This document shows positions 23,133-31,481 of a stretch of 64,000 nucleotides of DNA, one piece after another. The notes below the pieces were generated by a model. The model did no database searches and was not told the origin of the DNA. It was given only the letters and a program-made list of their open reading frames with translations. Numbering within the stretch: the first letter of the stretch is position 1; every line of letters starts with the position of its first letter. The translations under genes and the position numbers were made by a program. This DNA comes from Elusimicrobiota bacterium (lineage in GTDB: Bacteria > Elusimicrobiota > Elusimicrobia > UBA1565), in contig JBAZVI010000010.1 in the NCBI GenBank assembly GCA_041660925.1, positions 1 through 64,000 on the forward strand, written 5' to 3'.

Positions 23133-24868
23133 CGGCGGCGCCCCCGGACGGCGCGCACGCTCCCGTCGGAGAGGTCCACGCGCAGCCAGTCTCCCGTGCG
23201 CACCCGGGAGAGGTTGCGCGTCTCGACGAGCAGCGGCACCCCGAACTCGGAGCAGAGCGCGGCGGCGTGCGAGCCGAGCGCTCCGCGGCTGACGAGCACC
23301 GCGCGCACGCGCCCGAGCAGGTGCAGGAAGCTCGGCTCGAGGTCGTGGGCGGCGTAGATGAAGGAGGGCCAGCGCGCGCGCAGGATGTCCGCGTGGGTCA
23401 CGGCGAAGCCTTCGACGACGCGGCGCTCGGGGAGCAGGGGGATGCCGCGGGTCTCCGTCCCCCCGGCGGGTCCGCGCAGGAACGCGTCGACGATGGCCCG
23501 GCGCCGGCGCCCCAGCCGGACCTGGGAGCCGAGCAGGCGCTTGAGGCGCCGCGCGTAGGCGCCGCGCGGCGCGGCGGGGAGGCCGGAGAGGACGCGCCGG
23601 AAGCAGCGCTCCTCCTCCTCGAGGCGCTCGCGCAGGCCGAAGGCGGAGGCGCGGTCGAGTCGTCGGCGGAGGAAGGCCGCCTCCTCGCGCGAGAAGCCGG
23701 CGGCGACGAAGGCGAAGGGCAGCTCGAAGCGCCGGCCGCCGCTCTCGAAGGGGCGGCGCTCGACGGGGTTCGCGTCCTCGTCGTGACGGAAGATGAAGAG
23801 GAGCCCGTCCCGGGAGAGCTCCGCGATCCGGCGCTGCTTCTCGCGGTCCCCGCGGGGCGGGAAGACCGTCACGTCCGTGCCGCCGCTGCGCGCGAGGATC
23901 CAGTCCTGCGTCCGCGCGCGCCGCGCGCCGTCCGGGCGCAGGAGCACCACGAAGTGCTCGAGGGTCTCGTTGAGGGGGCGGCGCAGGCCGAGGCGGTTGT
24001 AGGCGAGCACCGGCGGGGTCTCGCTGAGCGCCCACTCGCCGTCCTTGAAGCCGAAGGACTCCATCATCTCGAGGACGCGGCGGTAGACGGCCTCCATGTC
24101 GAGCGGGCGCGAGCCTTCTCCGGAGGCGAGCGGACGCGCCTGCAGGAGCGTCGCGCGGCCGCCGTCGACGAGGAGCTCGACGGAGATGTTGAGGCGCGGG
24201 TAGAGTTCGCGCTGGACGAGGAGCGCGGCGGCGGCCGCCGCCTCGAGGGCGGCGCGGGGGGCGCCCGGGGTCTCCTCGACGGCCTTGCGGGCGGCCAGGT
24301 CGTAGACGACGCGCCAGCGGGCGCCGCGTCCCGCGGTGACGGGGGCGCTGCCGCCCGGCGCGAGCTCCACGACGAGGCGCTGCTTGTGGTAGAGGGTGCA
24401 GACGCCGCCGTACTCCGCCTCGATCCAGGGCTGGACGAGCAGGCCCATGCGCGCCGGGCCCCGCGCACCGCTCAGGGCCCGGTAGGCGAGGGCCCGCGGC
24501 GTCCGGGCGGAGGCGGCGCAGGCGGCGGCCGAGCCGGGGAGGCTCTCGAGCGTCGGGGCGAGGAGGGAGGCGTAGACGCCGGGCGCCGCGCTCCCCGGAA
24601 GGTCCTCGTCGAGCGCGGAGCTGCGCACGAGCACCGGGAAGCGGCGGCCGAAGAGGCGGCGGGCCTCGCGCAGGAAGGCCGCGCGCGCGCCGCGCCGCAG
24701 GACGAGGGCCCCGCCCGCGTTCTCGAAGAGCCGCTCGACCGCCGAGGCGGGGAGCGACCAGGTCGGCGGCACGGCGAAGCCCGCGTCCTTGAGGGCGCGC
24801 AGGCCGACGGCCTTCCCCCCGGCGTCGGGAGGGAGCGGACCGCGGAAAGCGTCGAAGAAGAAGCTCAT
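23129..24868 (-). CDS. PEP-synthase-like/rifampin-phosphotransferase-like dikinase
   Basis: 579 residues. The N-terminal ATP-binding domain has GGKAVGLRALKDAGFAVPPT and FPVLVRSSALDEDLPGSAAPGVY, matching the 'VRSSA..ED....AG..' loop of PEP synthase/PPDK. The C-terminal swivelling domain carries the phosphohistidine in RGALGSHAAALCSEFGVPLL. The usual C-terminal PEP-binding barrel is missing; a different middle region (about residues 265-480) lies between the two domains, as in rifampin phosphotransferase. It may thus phosphorylate an unknown small molecule by an ATP-driven dikinase mechanism. First gene of a two-gene operon with the deacetylase. Confidence 0.75.
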   Translation of the reverse strand: MSFFFDAFRGPLPPDAGGKAVGLRALKDAGFAVPPTWSLPASAVERLFENAGGALVLRRGARAAFLREARRLFGRRFPVLVRSSALDEDLPGSAAPGVYASLLAPTLESLPGSAAACAASARTPRALAYRALSGARGPARMGLLVQPWIEAEYGGVCTLYHKQRLVVELAPGGSAPVTAGRGARWRVVYDLAARKAVEETPGAPRAALEAAAAAALLVQRELYPRLNISVELLVDGGRATLLQARPLASGEGSRPLDMEAVYRRVLEMMESFGFKDGEWALSETPPVLAYNRLGLRRPLNETLEHFVVLLRPDGARRARTQDWILARSGGTDVTVFPPRGDREKQRRIAELSRDGLLFIFRHDEDANPVERRPFESGGRRFELPFAFVAAGFSREEAAFLRRRLDRASAFGLRERLEEEERCFRRVLSGLPAAPRGAYARRLKRLLGSQVRLGRRRRAIVDAFLRGPAGGTETRGIPLLPERRVVEGFAVTHADILRARWPSFIYAAHDLEPSFLHLLGRVRAVLVSRGALGSHAAALCSEFGVPLLVETRNLSRVRTGDWLRVDLSDGSVRAVRGRRR

Positions 24869-24883
24869 CCCGGGTGAAGGAGG

Positions 24884-24903
24884 ATTATATATATACTTGG
24901 AGG
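24884..24903. promoter_or_regulatory. Divergent AT-rich promoter and ribosome binding site
   Basis: The run ATTATATATATA (24884-24895) gives TATAAT on the minus strand, 15 bp before the dikinase ATG, and TATATA on the plus strand. GGAGG (24899-24903) lies 6 nt before the plus-strand ATG at 24910 and supports that start over the ATG at 24874, which lies before the promoter. Confidence 0.6.
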
Positions 24904-24909
24904 AGCCCC

Positions 24910-26232
24910 ATGCCGAGCACAGTCGACGCGGCGGACGTCCTCATCCTGGGAGCCGGCCTCACCGGGCTCGCGGCGGCCGAGCGCCTGGCCGCGGCGGGGA
25001 GCTCCGTCCTCGTCGTGGAGCGCGCGCCGCAGCCGGGCGGGCTCGCGCGCACCCTCGAGCGCGACGGCTTCCGCTTCGACCTCGGCGGGCACCGCCTCTA
25101 CTTCCAGGACGACCGGGCCCTGCGCCGGGTCGTCGAGCTCGTCGGCGAGACCGAGCTCCTCCGACATCCCCGGCTCAGCAGCGTCTGCTTCCGCGGCCGC
25201 TTCCTCCCGTATCCGCCCGGGGTGCGCGAGGGGCTGCTGCAGGGCCTTCCGCTCGCCCTCGGCCTCCTGCGCCGCCGGCTGCTCGGCGGGCGGCGCGGAG
25301 ACCCCGGCTCCCTGCGCGACTGGGTCGTCGAGCGCTTCGGCGAGGGCGTCCACGACCTCTACTTCCGCGACTACTCGCGCAAGGTCTGGGGCCTGCCGAC
25401 GGAGCGGATCTCGGCCGCCTGGGCCGACCGCCGCATCGGCGACCTCGACCTCTACAGCCTCGCGCGGCGCATCTTCATCGACTCGGGCGACGTCAAGGAG
25501 AACGCCTCCTACTTCCTCTACCCGCGCCGGGGCGTCGGAGCGCTCACCGAGGCGCTCGCCGAGCGCGTCGGGGGGGGGCGGGTCCTCTGCGGCGCCGAGC
25601 CCCTGGCCCTCGAGGCCGAGGGCGGCTCCCTGAGGGTCCTGCGCGTGCGCACCGCCGAAGGCGAGCGGACGCTGCGCTTCGGGCGCCTCGTCTCGACGGT
25701 CCCTCTCACCGAGCTCGCGCGCCTGCTGCCCGGCGGAGCCCCGGTCGAGGGGGTCCGCTACCGCGCGCTCATCGTCGTGCACCTGGCGCTGCGGTGCGCG
25801 CCGCTCTTCGACGAGCACTGGGTCTACTTCCCCGAGGAGGAGTTCTTCTTCTCCCGCCTCAGCGAGACGGTGAACTGGAGCCCGTCGATGGCCCCCGCCG
25901 GCTGCACGGGCGTCACCTGCGAGGTCTTCTGCGACGAGGACGACGCGGTCTGGCGCGCCTCCGACGACGAGCTCGTCGGGAAGATCCTCGCCTCCCTGCG
26001 CCGGGTGCGCGCCGTCCCCGACGGGGCGCGGGCCTTCGCCTCCGTCGTGCGCGTGCCCTTCGCCTATCCTCTGCTCTACGCCGGCTACGAGGCGCCGCTC
26101 GCGGCGCTGACGCGCCGGTGCGCCGAGTTCCCGAACCTGCGCCTGGCCGGGCGCACCGGCACCCACTCCTACTACGACATGGAGGAGTGCCTGCTCGACG
26201 CCTGGGACGCCGCCGCGGTCCCCGCGCCGTGA
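24910..26232 (+). CDS. FAD-dependent amine-oxidase-like oxidoreductase
   Basis: 440 residues. The N-terminal dinucleotide motif VLILGAGLTGLAAAERLAAA, the acidic end VLVVERAPQPGG and FRFDLGGHRLYF are typical of the protoporphyrinogen oxidase/UDP-galactopyranose-mutase-like family. The segment YSRKVWGLPTERISAAWADR recurs in that group. The C-terminal FAD motif is less clear (NLRLAGRTGTHSYYDMEECL). Such proteins oxidise or rearrange sugars or carotenoid/porphyrin-like compounds. The stop overlaps the GTG of the class B radical SAM gene. Reaction unknown. Confidence 0.78.
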   Translation: MPSTVDAADVLILGAGLTGLAAAERLAAAGSSVLVVERAPQPGGLARTLERDGFRFDLGGHRLYFQDDRALRRVVELVGETELLRHPRLSSVCFRGRFLPYPPGVREGLLQGLPLALGLLRRRLLGGRRGDPGSLRDWVVERFGEGVHDLYFRDYSRKVWGLPTERISAAWADRRIGDLDLYSLARRIFIDSGDVKENASYFLYPRRGVGALTEALAERVGGGRVLCGAEPLALEAEGGSLRVLRVRTAEGERTLRFGRLVSTVPLTELARLLPGGAPVEGVRYRALIVVHLALRCAPLFDEHWVYFPEEEFFFSRLSETVNWSPSMAPAGCTGVTCEVFCDEDDAVWRASDDELVGKILASLRRVRAVPDGARAFASVVRVPFAYPLLYAGYEAPLAALTRRCAEFPNLRLAGRTGTHSYYDMEECLLDAWDAAAVPAP

Positions 26233-27731
26233 AGGTCCTCTTCGTCTATCCCGCCCACGAGAGCCTCGGGCTCGAGTGCCTCTCGGCCGCCCTGCGCCGC
26301 GACGGGGTCGAGACGGCGCTGGCCTTCGACCCCGTGCTCTTCGACGAGCCCGGCTTCGTGCGCTCGCCGCTCCTCGCGCGGCTCTTCGACCGCCGCGCGG
26401 CGCTCCGCGCGCGCGCCCGCGCCTTCCGGCCCGACCTCGTCGCCTTCTCGGTCACCAGCGACCTCTTCGGCTGGGCGTGCCGCCGCGCGCGCGAGCTCAA
26501 GACGGAGCTCGGCGTCCCCGTGGCGTTCGGCGGCATCCATCCGACCGCTCTGCCCGCGCAGACCCTCGCCGAGGACTGCGTGGACTACGTCGTCGTCGGG
26601 GAGGGGGACGCGGCGCTCGTCGAGCTCGCGCGCGCCCTGCGCGAGGGCCGGACGGCGCACGGCCTCCCCGGGGTGTGGACCCGCCGGGACGGGAAGGCGG
26701 AGGGGGGCCCGGTCCGGCCGCTCATCGCCGACCTCGACGCCCTGCCCGACCCCGACAAGGAGCTCTACCTGCGCGAGTCCCCGCTCTTTCGCGACGGCTA
26801 CCTCGTCGCGGCCTCGCGGGGCTGCCCGATGCGCTGCGCGTACTGCTGCAACGACGTCTACCACAAGCTCTACGGCGGGCGCACGCTGCGCTACCGCGGC
26901 CCGGAGCGCGTGCTCGCGGAACTCGAGCGCGCGAAGGCGGAGCTCCGGCCGGCCTACGTCCACTTCACCGACGAGGTCCTCAACGCGGACCGGCGCTGGC
27001 TCGCCGAGTTCCTGCCGGCCTACCGCGCGCGCGTCGGGCTCCCGTTCTCCTGCTACCTCTTCCCCGACCTCGTCGACGCGGAGGGGGCCCGCGCCCTCGC
27101 CGCCGCCGGCTGCTTCAAGGCGCAGATGGGCGTGCAGGTCTTCGACGACGAGAAGCGCCGGAGCCTCCTCCAGCGGCCCTCGACGCGCGAGCGCATCGCC
27201 GGGGCGATCGGCGCGCTCAAGGCGGCGGGCGTCTACGTCACCTGCGACAACATGCTCGGCTTCCCCGACGAGACCGAGGCGGAGCTCGCGGCCCTGGCCG
27301 CCTTCTACGCGGAGCACGCGCCCGACCACTGCGAGACCTTCTTCCTGCGCTACTACCCGGGGGCTTCCCTCACGGCCTGGGCGCTGGCGAACGGACATCT
27401 CGCGGAGGCGTCCGCCCGGCTCGTCGAGCGGGGGGGGATCGACGGGGGGATCGTGCGCGACGACCGCCTCCTCAAGCCCTTCGCGCGGCGCTTCCTCACG
27501 CTCCTCGCCGTCCTGCCGCTGCTCCCGCCGCGCGCGCGCGCGGCGCTGGCGCGCGGACATCGCCGCGTCCCGGCGCTGCCGAACCTGCCGCTGCGGGTCG
27601 CCGCGCGGCTGCTCAACCGGCCGCGCTGGGACTTCCACACGCGCCGTCAGGTGCTGCGCTACCTCCGCTTCCTGCCGGCATTCGGCGCCCGCGGCCCCTG
27701 CGAAAGTCGGGAGCGCCGAACATTGTTATAA
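26229..27731 (+). CDS. Class B (cobalamin-binding type) radical SAM protein
   Basis: 500 residues from GTG 26229, on the previous stop. N-terminal B12-binding-like Rossmann domain (VKVLFVYPAHESLGLECLSA, AFGGIHPTALPA, DYVVVGEGD) without a DxHxxG motif, which is common in BchE-like proteins. Radical SAM motif SRGCPMRCAYC (C199, C203, C206), then a barrel (TDEVLNADRRWL, CDNMLGFPDETEAEL). The C-terminal 150 residues are helical and basic. Resembles the second class B protein at 41473 (same 'LLSACLKRAGHET/LSAALRRDGVET' start). Possible methyl transfer or cyclisation; substrate unknown. Confidence 0.88.
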   Translation: MKVLFVYPAHESLGLECLSAALRRDGVETALAFDPVLFDEPGFVRSPLLARLFDRRAALRARARAFRPDLVAFSVTSDLFGWACRRARELKTELGVPVAFGGIHPTALPAQTLAEDCVDYVVVGEGDAALVELARALREGRTAHGLPGVWTRRDGKAEGGPVRPLIADLDALPDPDKELYLRESPLFRDGYLVAASRGCPMRCAYCCNDVYHKLYGGRTLRYRGPERVLAELERAKAELRPAYVHFTDEVLNADRRWLAEFLPAYRARVGLPFSCYLFPDLVDAEGARALAAAGCFKAQMGVQVFDDEKRRSLLQRPSTRERIAGAIGALKAAGVYVTCDNMLGFPDETEAELAALAAFYAEHAPDHCETFFLRYYPGASLTAWALANGHLAEASARLVERGGIDGGIVRDDRLLKPFARRFLTLLAVLPLLPPRARAALARGHRRVPALPNLPLRVAARLLNRPRWDFHTRRQVLRYLRFLPAFGARGPCESRERRTLL

Positions 27732-27732
27732 T
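27681..27732 (+). promoter_or_regulatory. Inverted repeat followed by -10 box
   Basis: TTCGGCGC (27681-27688) and GCGCCGAA (27713-27720) flank the region just before TATAAT (27727-27732). It may end the previous operon, control the next one, or both. Transcription would start near 27739 and the next start codon is GTG 27772. Confidence 0.45.
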
Positions 27733-27771
27733 GCCGGAGGCCTCTTCCGACGGGGAAGAGCCCTCTCCATC

Positions 27772-28827
27772 GTGCAGACCTCTCCCCTGAACCGATTCGT
27801 CTACGCGCTGCGCCGCGCCCTGCGTCCGCTCTATCGGACGCGCGCGTTCGTGCGGCTCACCGAGGCCTACTTCGAGCGCGCGCTCCCGCTTCTGCGGCGC
27901 TGGAAGCCGCTCTTCGGCAGCACCGCGGTGCTGGCGCTGACCTACCGCTGCCCGTGCACCTGCGCCCACTGCGCCGTGGGCACGAACCGCAAGGACGCGG
28001 ACGACGAGCTCCGCCCCGACGAGGTCCGCGCGCTCATCGACGAGTTCGCGCGGCTCGGAGCCGAGGAGATCCACTTCTTCGGCGGAGAGCCCCTGCTCGT
28101 GCCCGAGCTGCCCGACTACGTGCGCCAGGCGAAGGCGCGCGGCCTGAAGCTGACGCTGGACACCAACGGCTGGCTGCTCGACGAGGCGGCGGCGCGGCGG
28201 CTGAAGGAGGCCGGCCTCGACCGCATCCGCGTCAGCCTCGACAGCGCCGAGGCCGCCGAGCACGACCGCCTGCGCGGCCTGAGCGGCCTGCACGCGCGCG
28301 CGGTGGAGGGGATCCGGCATTGCGCCCGCGCCGGGCTCGAATGCGAGGTCTCGGCCTGCGTCTCGCGGATCTCGCTGCGCGACGGGACGCTCGACGGGGT
28401 GCTGGCCCTCGCGCGCTCCCTCGGCGTGCGCGTGCGCGTGCTCTCCGCCATCCGCGGGGGGCGCTGGGCGGAGCGCGAGGACGTCGCGCTGACGCGCGAG
28501 GACGCCGAACTCTTCCGCCGCCATCTGCGCGCCGACGCGGTGCACTGGGAGACGGAGCTCGTCTGCGGCCCGGAGACCCCGTTCCTCTGCGGCGCCGTGC
28601 TGCGCAACCACTTCTCCGTGACGGCCTACGGCGACGTGCTCCCCTGCGCCTACCTGCCGGTGAGCTTCGGCAACGTGCGCCGGGAGCCGCTCCTCGACGC
28701 CGTGCGCCGCGTCTGGGCCTCCGACCTGGTGCGCCGCCATCGCGCCCACTACGACTGTCCGCTCAACGCCCCGGATTTCGGCCCCCGTCCCTGCGGGCCC
28801 CGGCCCGTGCCGGCGGAGCGCCCGTGA
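27772..28827 (+). CDS. Radical SAM/SPASM protein, 'LTYRC.C.C.HC' family (a)
   Basis: 351 residues from GTG. A basic, amphipathic lead of about 55 residues (FVYALRRALRPLYRTRAFVR) precedes the cluster motif CPCTCAHC (C60, C64, C67) in LTYRC. FFGGEPLLVPELPDY and LDTNGWLLDE follow. The SPASM end has FLCGAVLRN, AYGDVLPCAYLPVSFGNVRR and CPLNAP. Paralogues lie at 28843, 47829 and 50896, with a more distant one at 40499; the shared lead suggests attachment to the membrane surface. Substrate unknown. Confidence 0.85.
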   Translation: MQTSPLNRFVYALRRALRPLYRTRAFVRLTEAYFERALPLLRRWKPLFGSTAVLALTYRCPCTCAHCAVGTNRKDADDELRPDEVRALIDEFARLGAEEIHFFGGEPLLVPELPDYVRQAKARGLKLTLDTNGWLLDEAAARRLKEAGLDRIRVSLDSAEAAEHDRLRGLSGLHARAVEGIRHCARAGLECEVSACVSRISLRDGTLDGVLALARSLGVRVRVLSAIRGGRWAEREDVALTREDAELFRRHLRADAVHWETELVCGPETPFLCGAVLRNHFSVTAYGDVLPCAYLPVSFGNVRREPLLDAVRRVWASDLVRRHRAHYDCPLNAPDFGPRPCGPRPVPAERP

Positions 28828-28842
28828 GCGCGGGAGTCCCGC

Positions 28843-30594
28843 ATGCGGGCTGAGCGCGCGCTGAGGGCGGCCGTGCTGCGCCCGCTGAAGGACCGGCTGC
28901 GCGGGCTCTACCGCTTCCCTTTCTTCGCGGGCCTTCTGAGCGCCTACTTCCGGTACGCGCGCCCGCTGCTGCGCCGGGTCTGGCCGCTCTACGGGAGCAC
29001 CGCGATGCTGGCGCTCACCTACCGCTGCCAGTGCCGCTGCGTGCACTGCGGCGCGGCCGGCTATCCGAAGAGGCCCGAGTCGGAGCTTACGGAGGACGAG
29101 GTCCTGCGCCTGCTCGGCGAGCTCGCCCGGCTCGGCGCGGAGGGCGTCTACTTCTTCGGCGGAGAGCCGCTGCTCGTCCCCGCCCTGGCCCGCTACGTCC
29201 GCCGCGCGAAGGAGGTCGGGCTGTCGACCGCGCTCGACACCAACGGGCTCCTGCTCGACGAGGAGCGGGCCCGCGCGCTCAAGGAGGCCGGGCTCGACGT
29301 CGTGCGGGTGAGCATCGACAGCCCGGAGGCCGCGGAGCACGACCGCCTGCGCGGGGTCGAGGGTCTTCACCGCCGGGCGCTCGAGGGCGTGCGCATCTGC
29401 CGCCGGCTCGGGCTGGAGTGCCATCTCTCCGCGTACGCGACGCGCGAGGGGCTGCGCGAGGGCCGCGTGAAGGCGCTCATCGACGAGGGCCGCTCCCTGG
29501 GCGCGCGCGTGCGCCTGCTCTCCCCGGTGCGCAGCGGCCGCCTGGAGGAGCGCGGGGAGGTCGCGCTGACGACGGAGGAGCTCGGGAGCCTGCGCGCCCT
29601 GCTCGGCGCGGACGCCTACTGGGAGGCCGAGTTCGTCAGCGACCCCGCGACGCCGTTCTTCTGCGGCACCGCGGTCGCGAACTTCTTCTTCGTCTCGCCG
29701 CACGGCGAGGTGCAGCCCTGCGCCTACATGCCGGTGGGCTTCGGGAGCGTGCGCCGCGAGCCGCTCGCGCGCATCGCGCGGCGCATGTGGTCCTCGGACA
29801 TGTTCCGCGTGCTCGACGGGGGCACGGACTGCCCGATGAACTCCCCGTCCTTCCGCGAGCGCTACGGCCCCCTGCTCGAGCGGCGCGCCGAGGACGGCAG
29901 CCATCCCGCAGTCCCCTTCGAGCGCGCCTCCTCCCCCAACGATCCCGCCGAGTGGGACCGCTGGGCGGACGCCTACGCGGACGAGGTGGACTGGATGGAG
30001 GGCCTGCACGACGCGGAGGTCCTGCGCCTCGTCGGGCCCGGGGCGCGCGTTCTGGACCTCGGCTGCGGCACCGGACGCCTCGCCGAGGTCCTCGCGGAGA
30101 AAGGCTGCCGCGTCGACGCCGTCGACTCCTCGGAGCGCATGCTCGAGCGCGCGCGTCGCCGTCTCGGAGGCCGCGAGGGCGCGCGCCTCCTCTCCCTCGA
30201 CCTGGAGCGCGGGGAGTGGCCCGAGGGCCCCTACGACCTCGTCGTCGCGCTCTCCACGATGCACCACGTCCGGGCGCTCGAGTCCGTCGCCGCGCGCATG
30301 CGCTCCGCGCTCGCGCCGGGCGGGCGCGTCCTCATCGTCGACTCCCTCTCGGGCCGCGGCCTCGTCGGGCGGCTGGTCTTCTTCAGCCAGCTGCTTCGGG
30401 TCGGAGGGCCTCTGCGCTTCGCGCGCGCGGTCCTTTCGCGCCTGCGCGGCGGAGGTCTGCTGGAGCGCCATCAGGCCCGCGAGATCGAGCTCGGGCTCGA
30501 GGATTTCCGGCGGCGCTACGAGGAGCTCCTCCCGGGCGCGAGCGTGTCGGTCCGCCACGGGCTCTTCGGCTACCTCCTGTGGAGCCGGCCGTGA
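28843..30594 (+). CDS. Fusion: radical SAM/SPASM plus class I methyltransferase
   Basis: 583 residues. Residues 1-345 repeat the family (a) plan: basic lead, LTYRCQCRCVHC (C62, C66, C69), FFGGEPLLVP, LDTNGLLLDE, HGEVQPCAYMPVGFGSVRRE and DCPMNSPSF. From about residue 360 a second domain starts (DPAEWDRWADAYADEVDWME) with VLDLGCGTGRLAEVLAEKG, VDAVDSSERMLERA and VVALSTMHHVRAL, a standard SAM-dependent methyltransferase. There is no frameshift or break, so the fusion is real in this sequence. The two halves probably act on the same molecule. Confidence 0.87.
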   Translation: MRAERALRAAVLRPLKDRLRGLYRFPFFAGLLSAYFRYARPLLRRVWPLYGSTAMLALTYRCQCRCVHCGAAGYPKRPESELTEDEVLRLLGELARLGAEGVYFFGGEPLLVPALARYVRRAKEVGLSTALDTNGLLLDEERARALKEAGLDVVRVSIDSPEAAEHDRLRGVEGLHRRALEGVRICRRLGLECHLSAYATREGLREGRVKALIDEGRSLGARVRLLSPVRSGRLEERGEVALTTEELGSLRALLGADAYWEAEFVSDPATPFFCGTAVANFFFVSPHGEVQPCAYMPVGFGSVRREPLARIARRMWSSDMFRVLDGGTDCPMNSPSFRERYGPLLERRAEDGSHPAVPFERASSPNDPAEWDRWADAYADEVDWMEGLHDAEVLRLVGPGARVLDLGCGTGRLAEVLAEKGCRVDAVDSSERMLERARRRLGGREGARLLSLDLERGEWPEGPYDLVVALSTMHHVRALESVAARMRSALAPGGRVLIVDSLSGRGLVGRLVFFSQLLRVGGPLRFARAVLSRLRGGGLLERHQAREIELGLEDFRRRYEELLPGASVSVRHGLFGYLLWSRP

Positions 30595-31481
30595 GCGCCG
30601 CCCCCGGCGGGGCCTGTCCGCTGTGCGGCGGCGCGCGCCTGCGCGAGGCCGCGCGGGGCGCCGCGTCCCGCGTCGCGCGCTGCGAGGGCTGCGCGATGAT
30701 GTTCCGGCTCCCTTACGCCGCGGCGAAGGACCGCTGCGAGGACTGCCGCGACCGCTGTCTCGACGACGAGAAGTGTCTCGACGCGGGCTACTCCTCCGCC
30801 TTCCTCTCCGCCCGGCTCGAGGTCGACCGCGTGCGGCTCGAGCGTCTGCGCGCCTGGGCGGGCCCCGTGCGCGGCGCCCGCGTCCTCGAGCTCGGCGCCG
30901 GCGTGGGAGCGCTCGCTTCGCTGCTCGCGGCCGAGGCCGCCGAGTACCGCGGCCTCGAGCCCTCCCCGCTCTTCCATCGCGCTCTCTCGCGCAGCTTTCC
31001 GGCGCTCGCTCTCCGCGTCGAGCGCGCGCGCTTCCCCGAGGGGCTCGGAGCGGAGCGCTTCGACCTCGTCGTCGCCGTGGACGTGCTGCCGTTCGTCGAG
31101 GACCCCGTCGCCTTCCTGCGCGCGGCGCGCGAGCGCCTCGCCGAGGGCGGGCGGCTCTATCTCGAGCTCCCCAACGAACGCCTCCTCGGTTTGCGCGCGG
31201 CCGCGCGCGGGGCGCTCGGGCTCTATGCCGCGGAGCCCGTCCATCCCGGCCACATCAACTTCTTCGCGCCCGCGACCCTGCGCGCCGCGCTCGAGCGCGC
31301 GGGCCTGCGCCCGCTGCGTCTTGGGCAGGTCACGCTCATCGGCGACCCGCGCCGCGTCGAGATGACGCTGCGCCGTCCGCTGGGTCCGCTCGCGCGCTCC
31401 GGCTGCGCGCTGCTGCGCTGGAGCCGCCTCGACCTGCTCCTCCAGCAGGGGAACCTCGTCGCGGCGGCGGAGGCCGCGTGA
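30591..31481 (+). CDS. Class I methyltransferase with N-terminal zinc-ribbon-like cysteines
   Basis: 296 residues from GTG on the previous stop. The N-terminus has CPLCGG, RCEGCAMMF and CEDCRDRCLDDEKC, likely a zinc-binding module. The SAM fold follows: ARVLELGAGVGALASLLAAE, DLVVAVDVLPFVEDP and EGGRLYLELPNE. The layout resembles C-methyltransferases with zinc-binding N-termini used in deoxysugar or lipid modification. Overlaps both neighbours by 4 bp. Substrate unknown. Confidence 0.75.
   Translation: MSAAPGGACPLCGGARLREAARGAASRVARCEGCAMMFRLPYAAAKDRCEDCRDRCLDDEKCLDAGYSSAFLSARLEVDRVRLERLRAWAGPVRGARVLELGAGVGALASLLAAEAAEYRGLEPSPLFHRALSRSFPALALRVERARFPEGLGAERFDLVVAVDVLPFVEDPVAFLRAARERLAEGGRLYLELPNERLLGLRAAARGALGLYAAEPVHPGHINFFAPATLRAALERAGLRPLRLGQVTLIGDPRRVEMTLRRPLGPLARSGCALLRWSRLDLLLQQGNLVAAAEAA

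Noticed and set aside
24789..26228. Upstream extension of the class B radical SAM frame at 26229
   Set aside because: The extension overlaps the FAD oxidoreductase in another frame and is Arg/Pro-rich; the GTG on the previous stop is the start.
27613..30558. 981-codon open frame on the minus strand
   Set aside because: It lies opposite two clear radical SAM genes, is Ala/Arg/Glu-rich and has no domain; high GC content leaves the opposite frame open.
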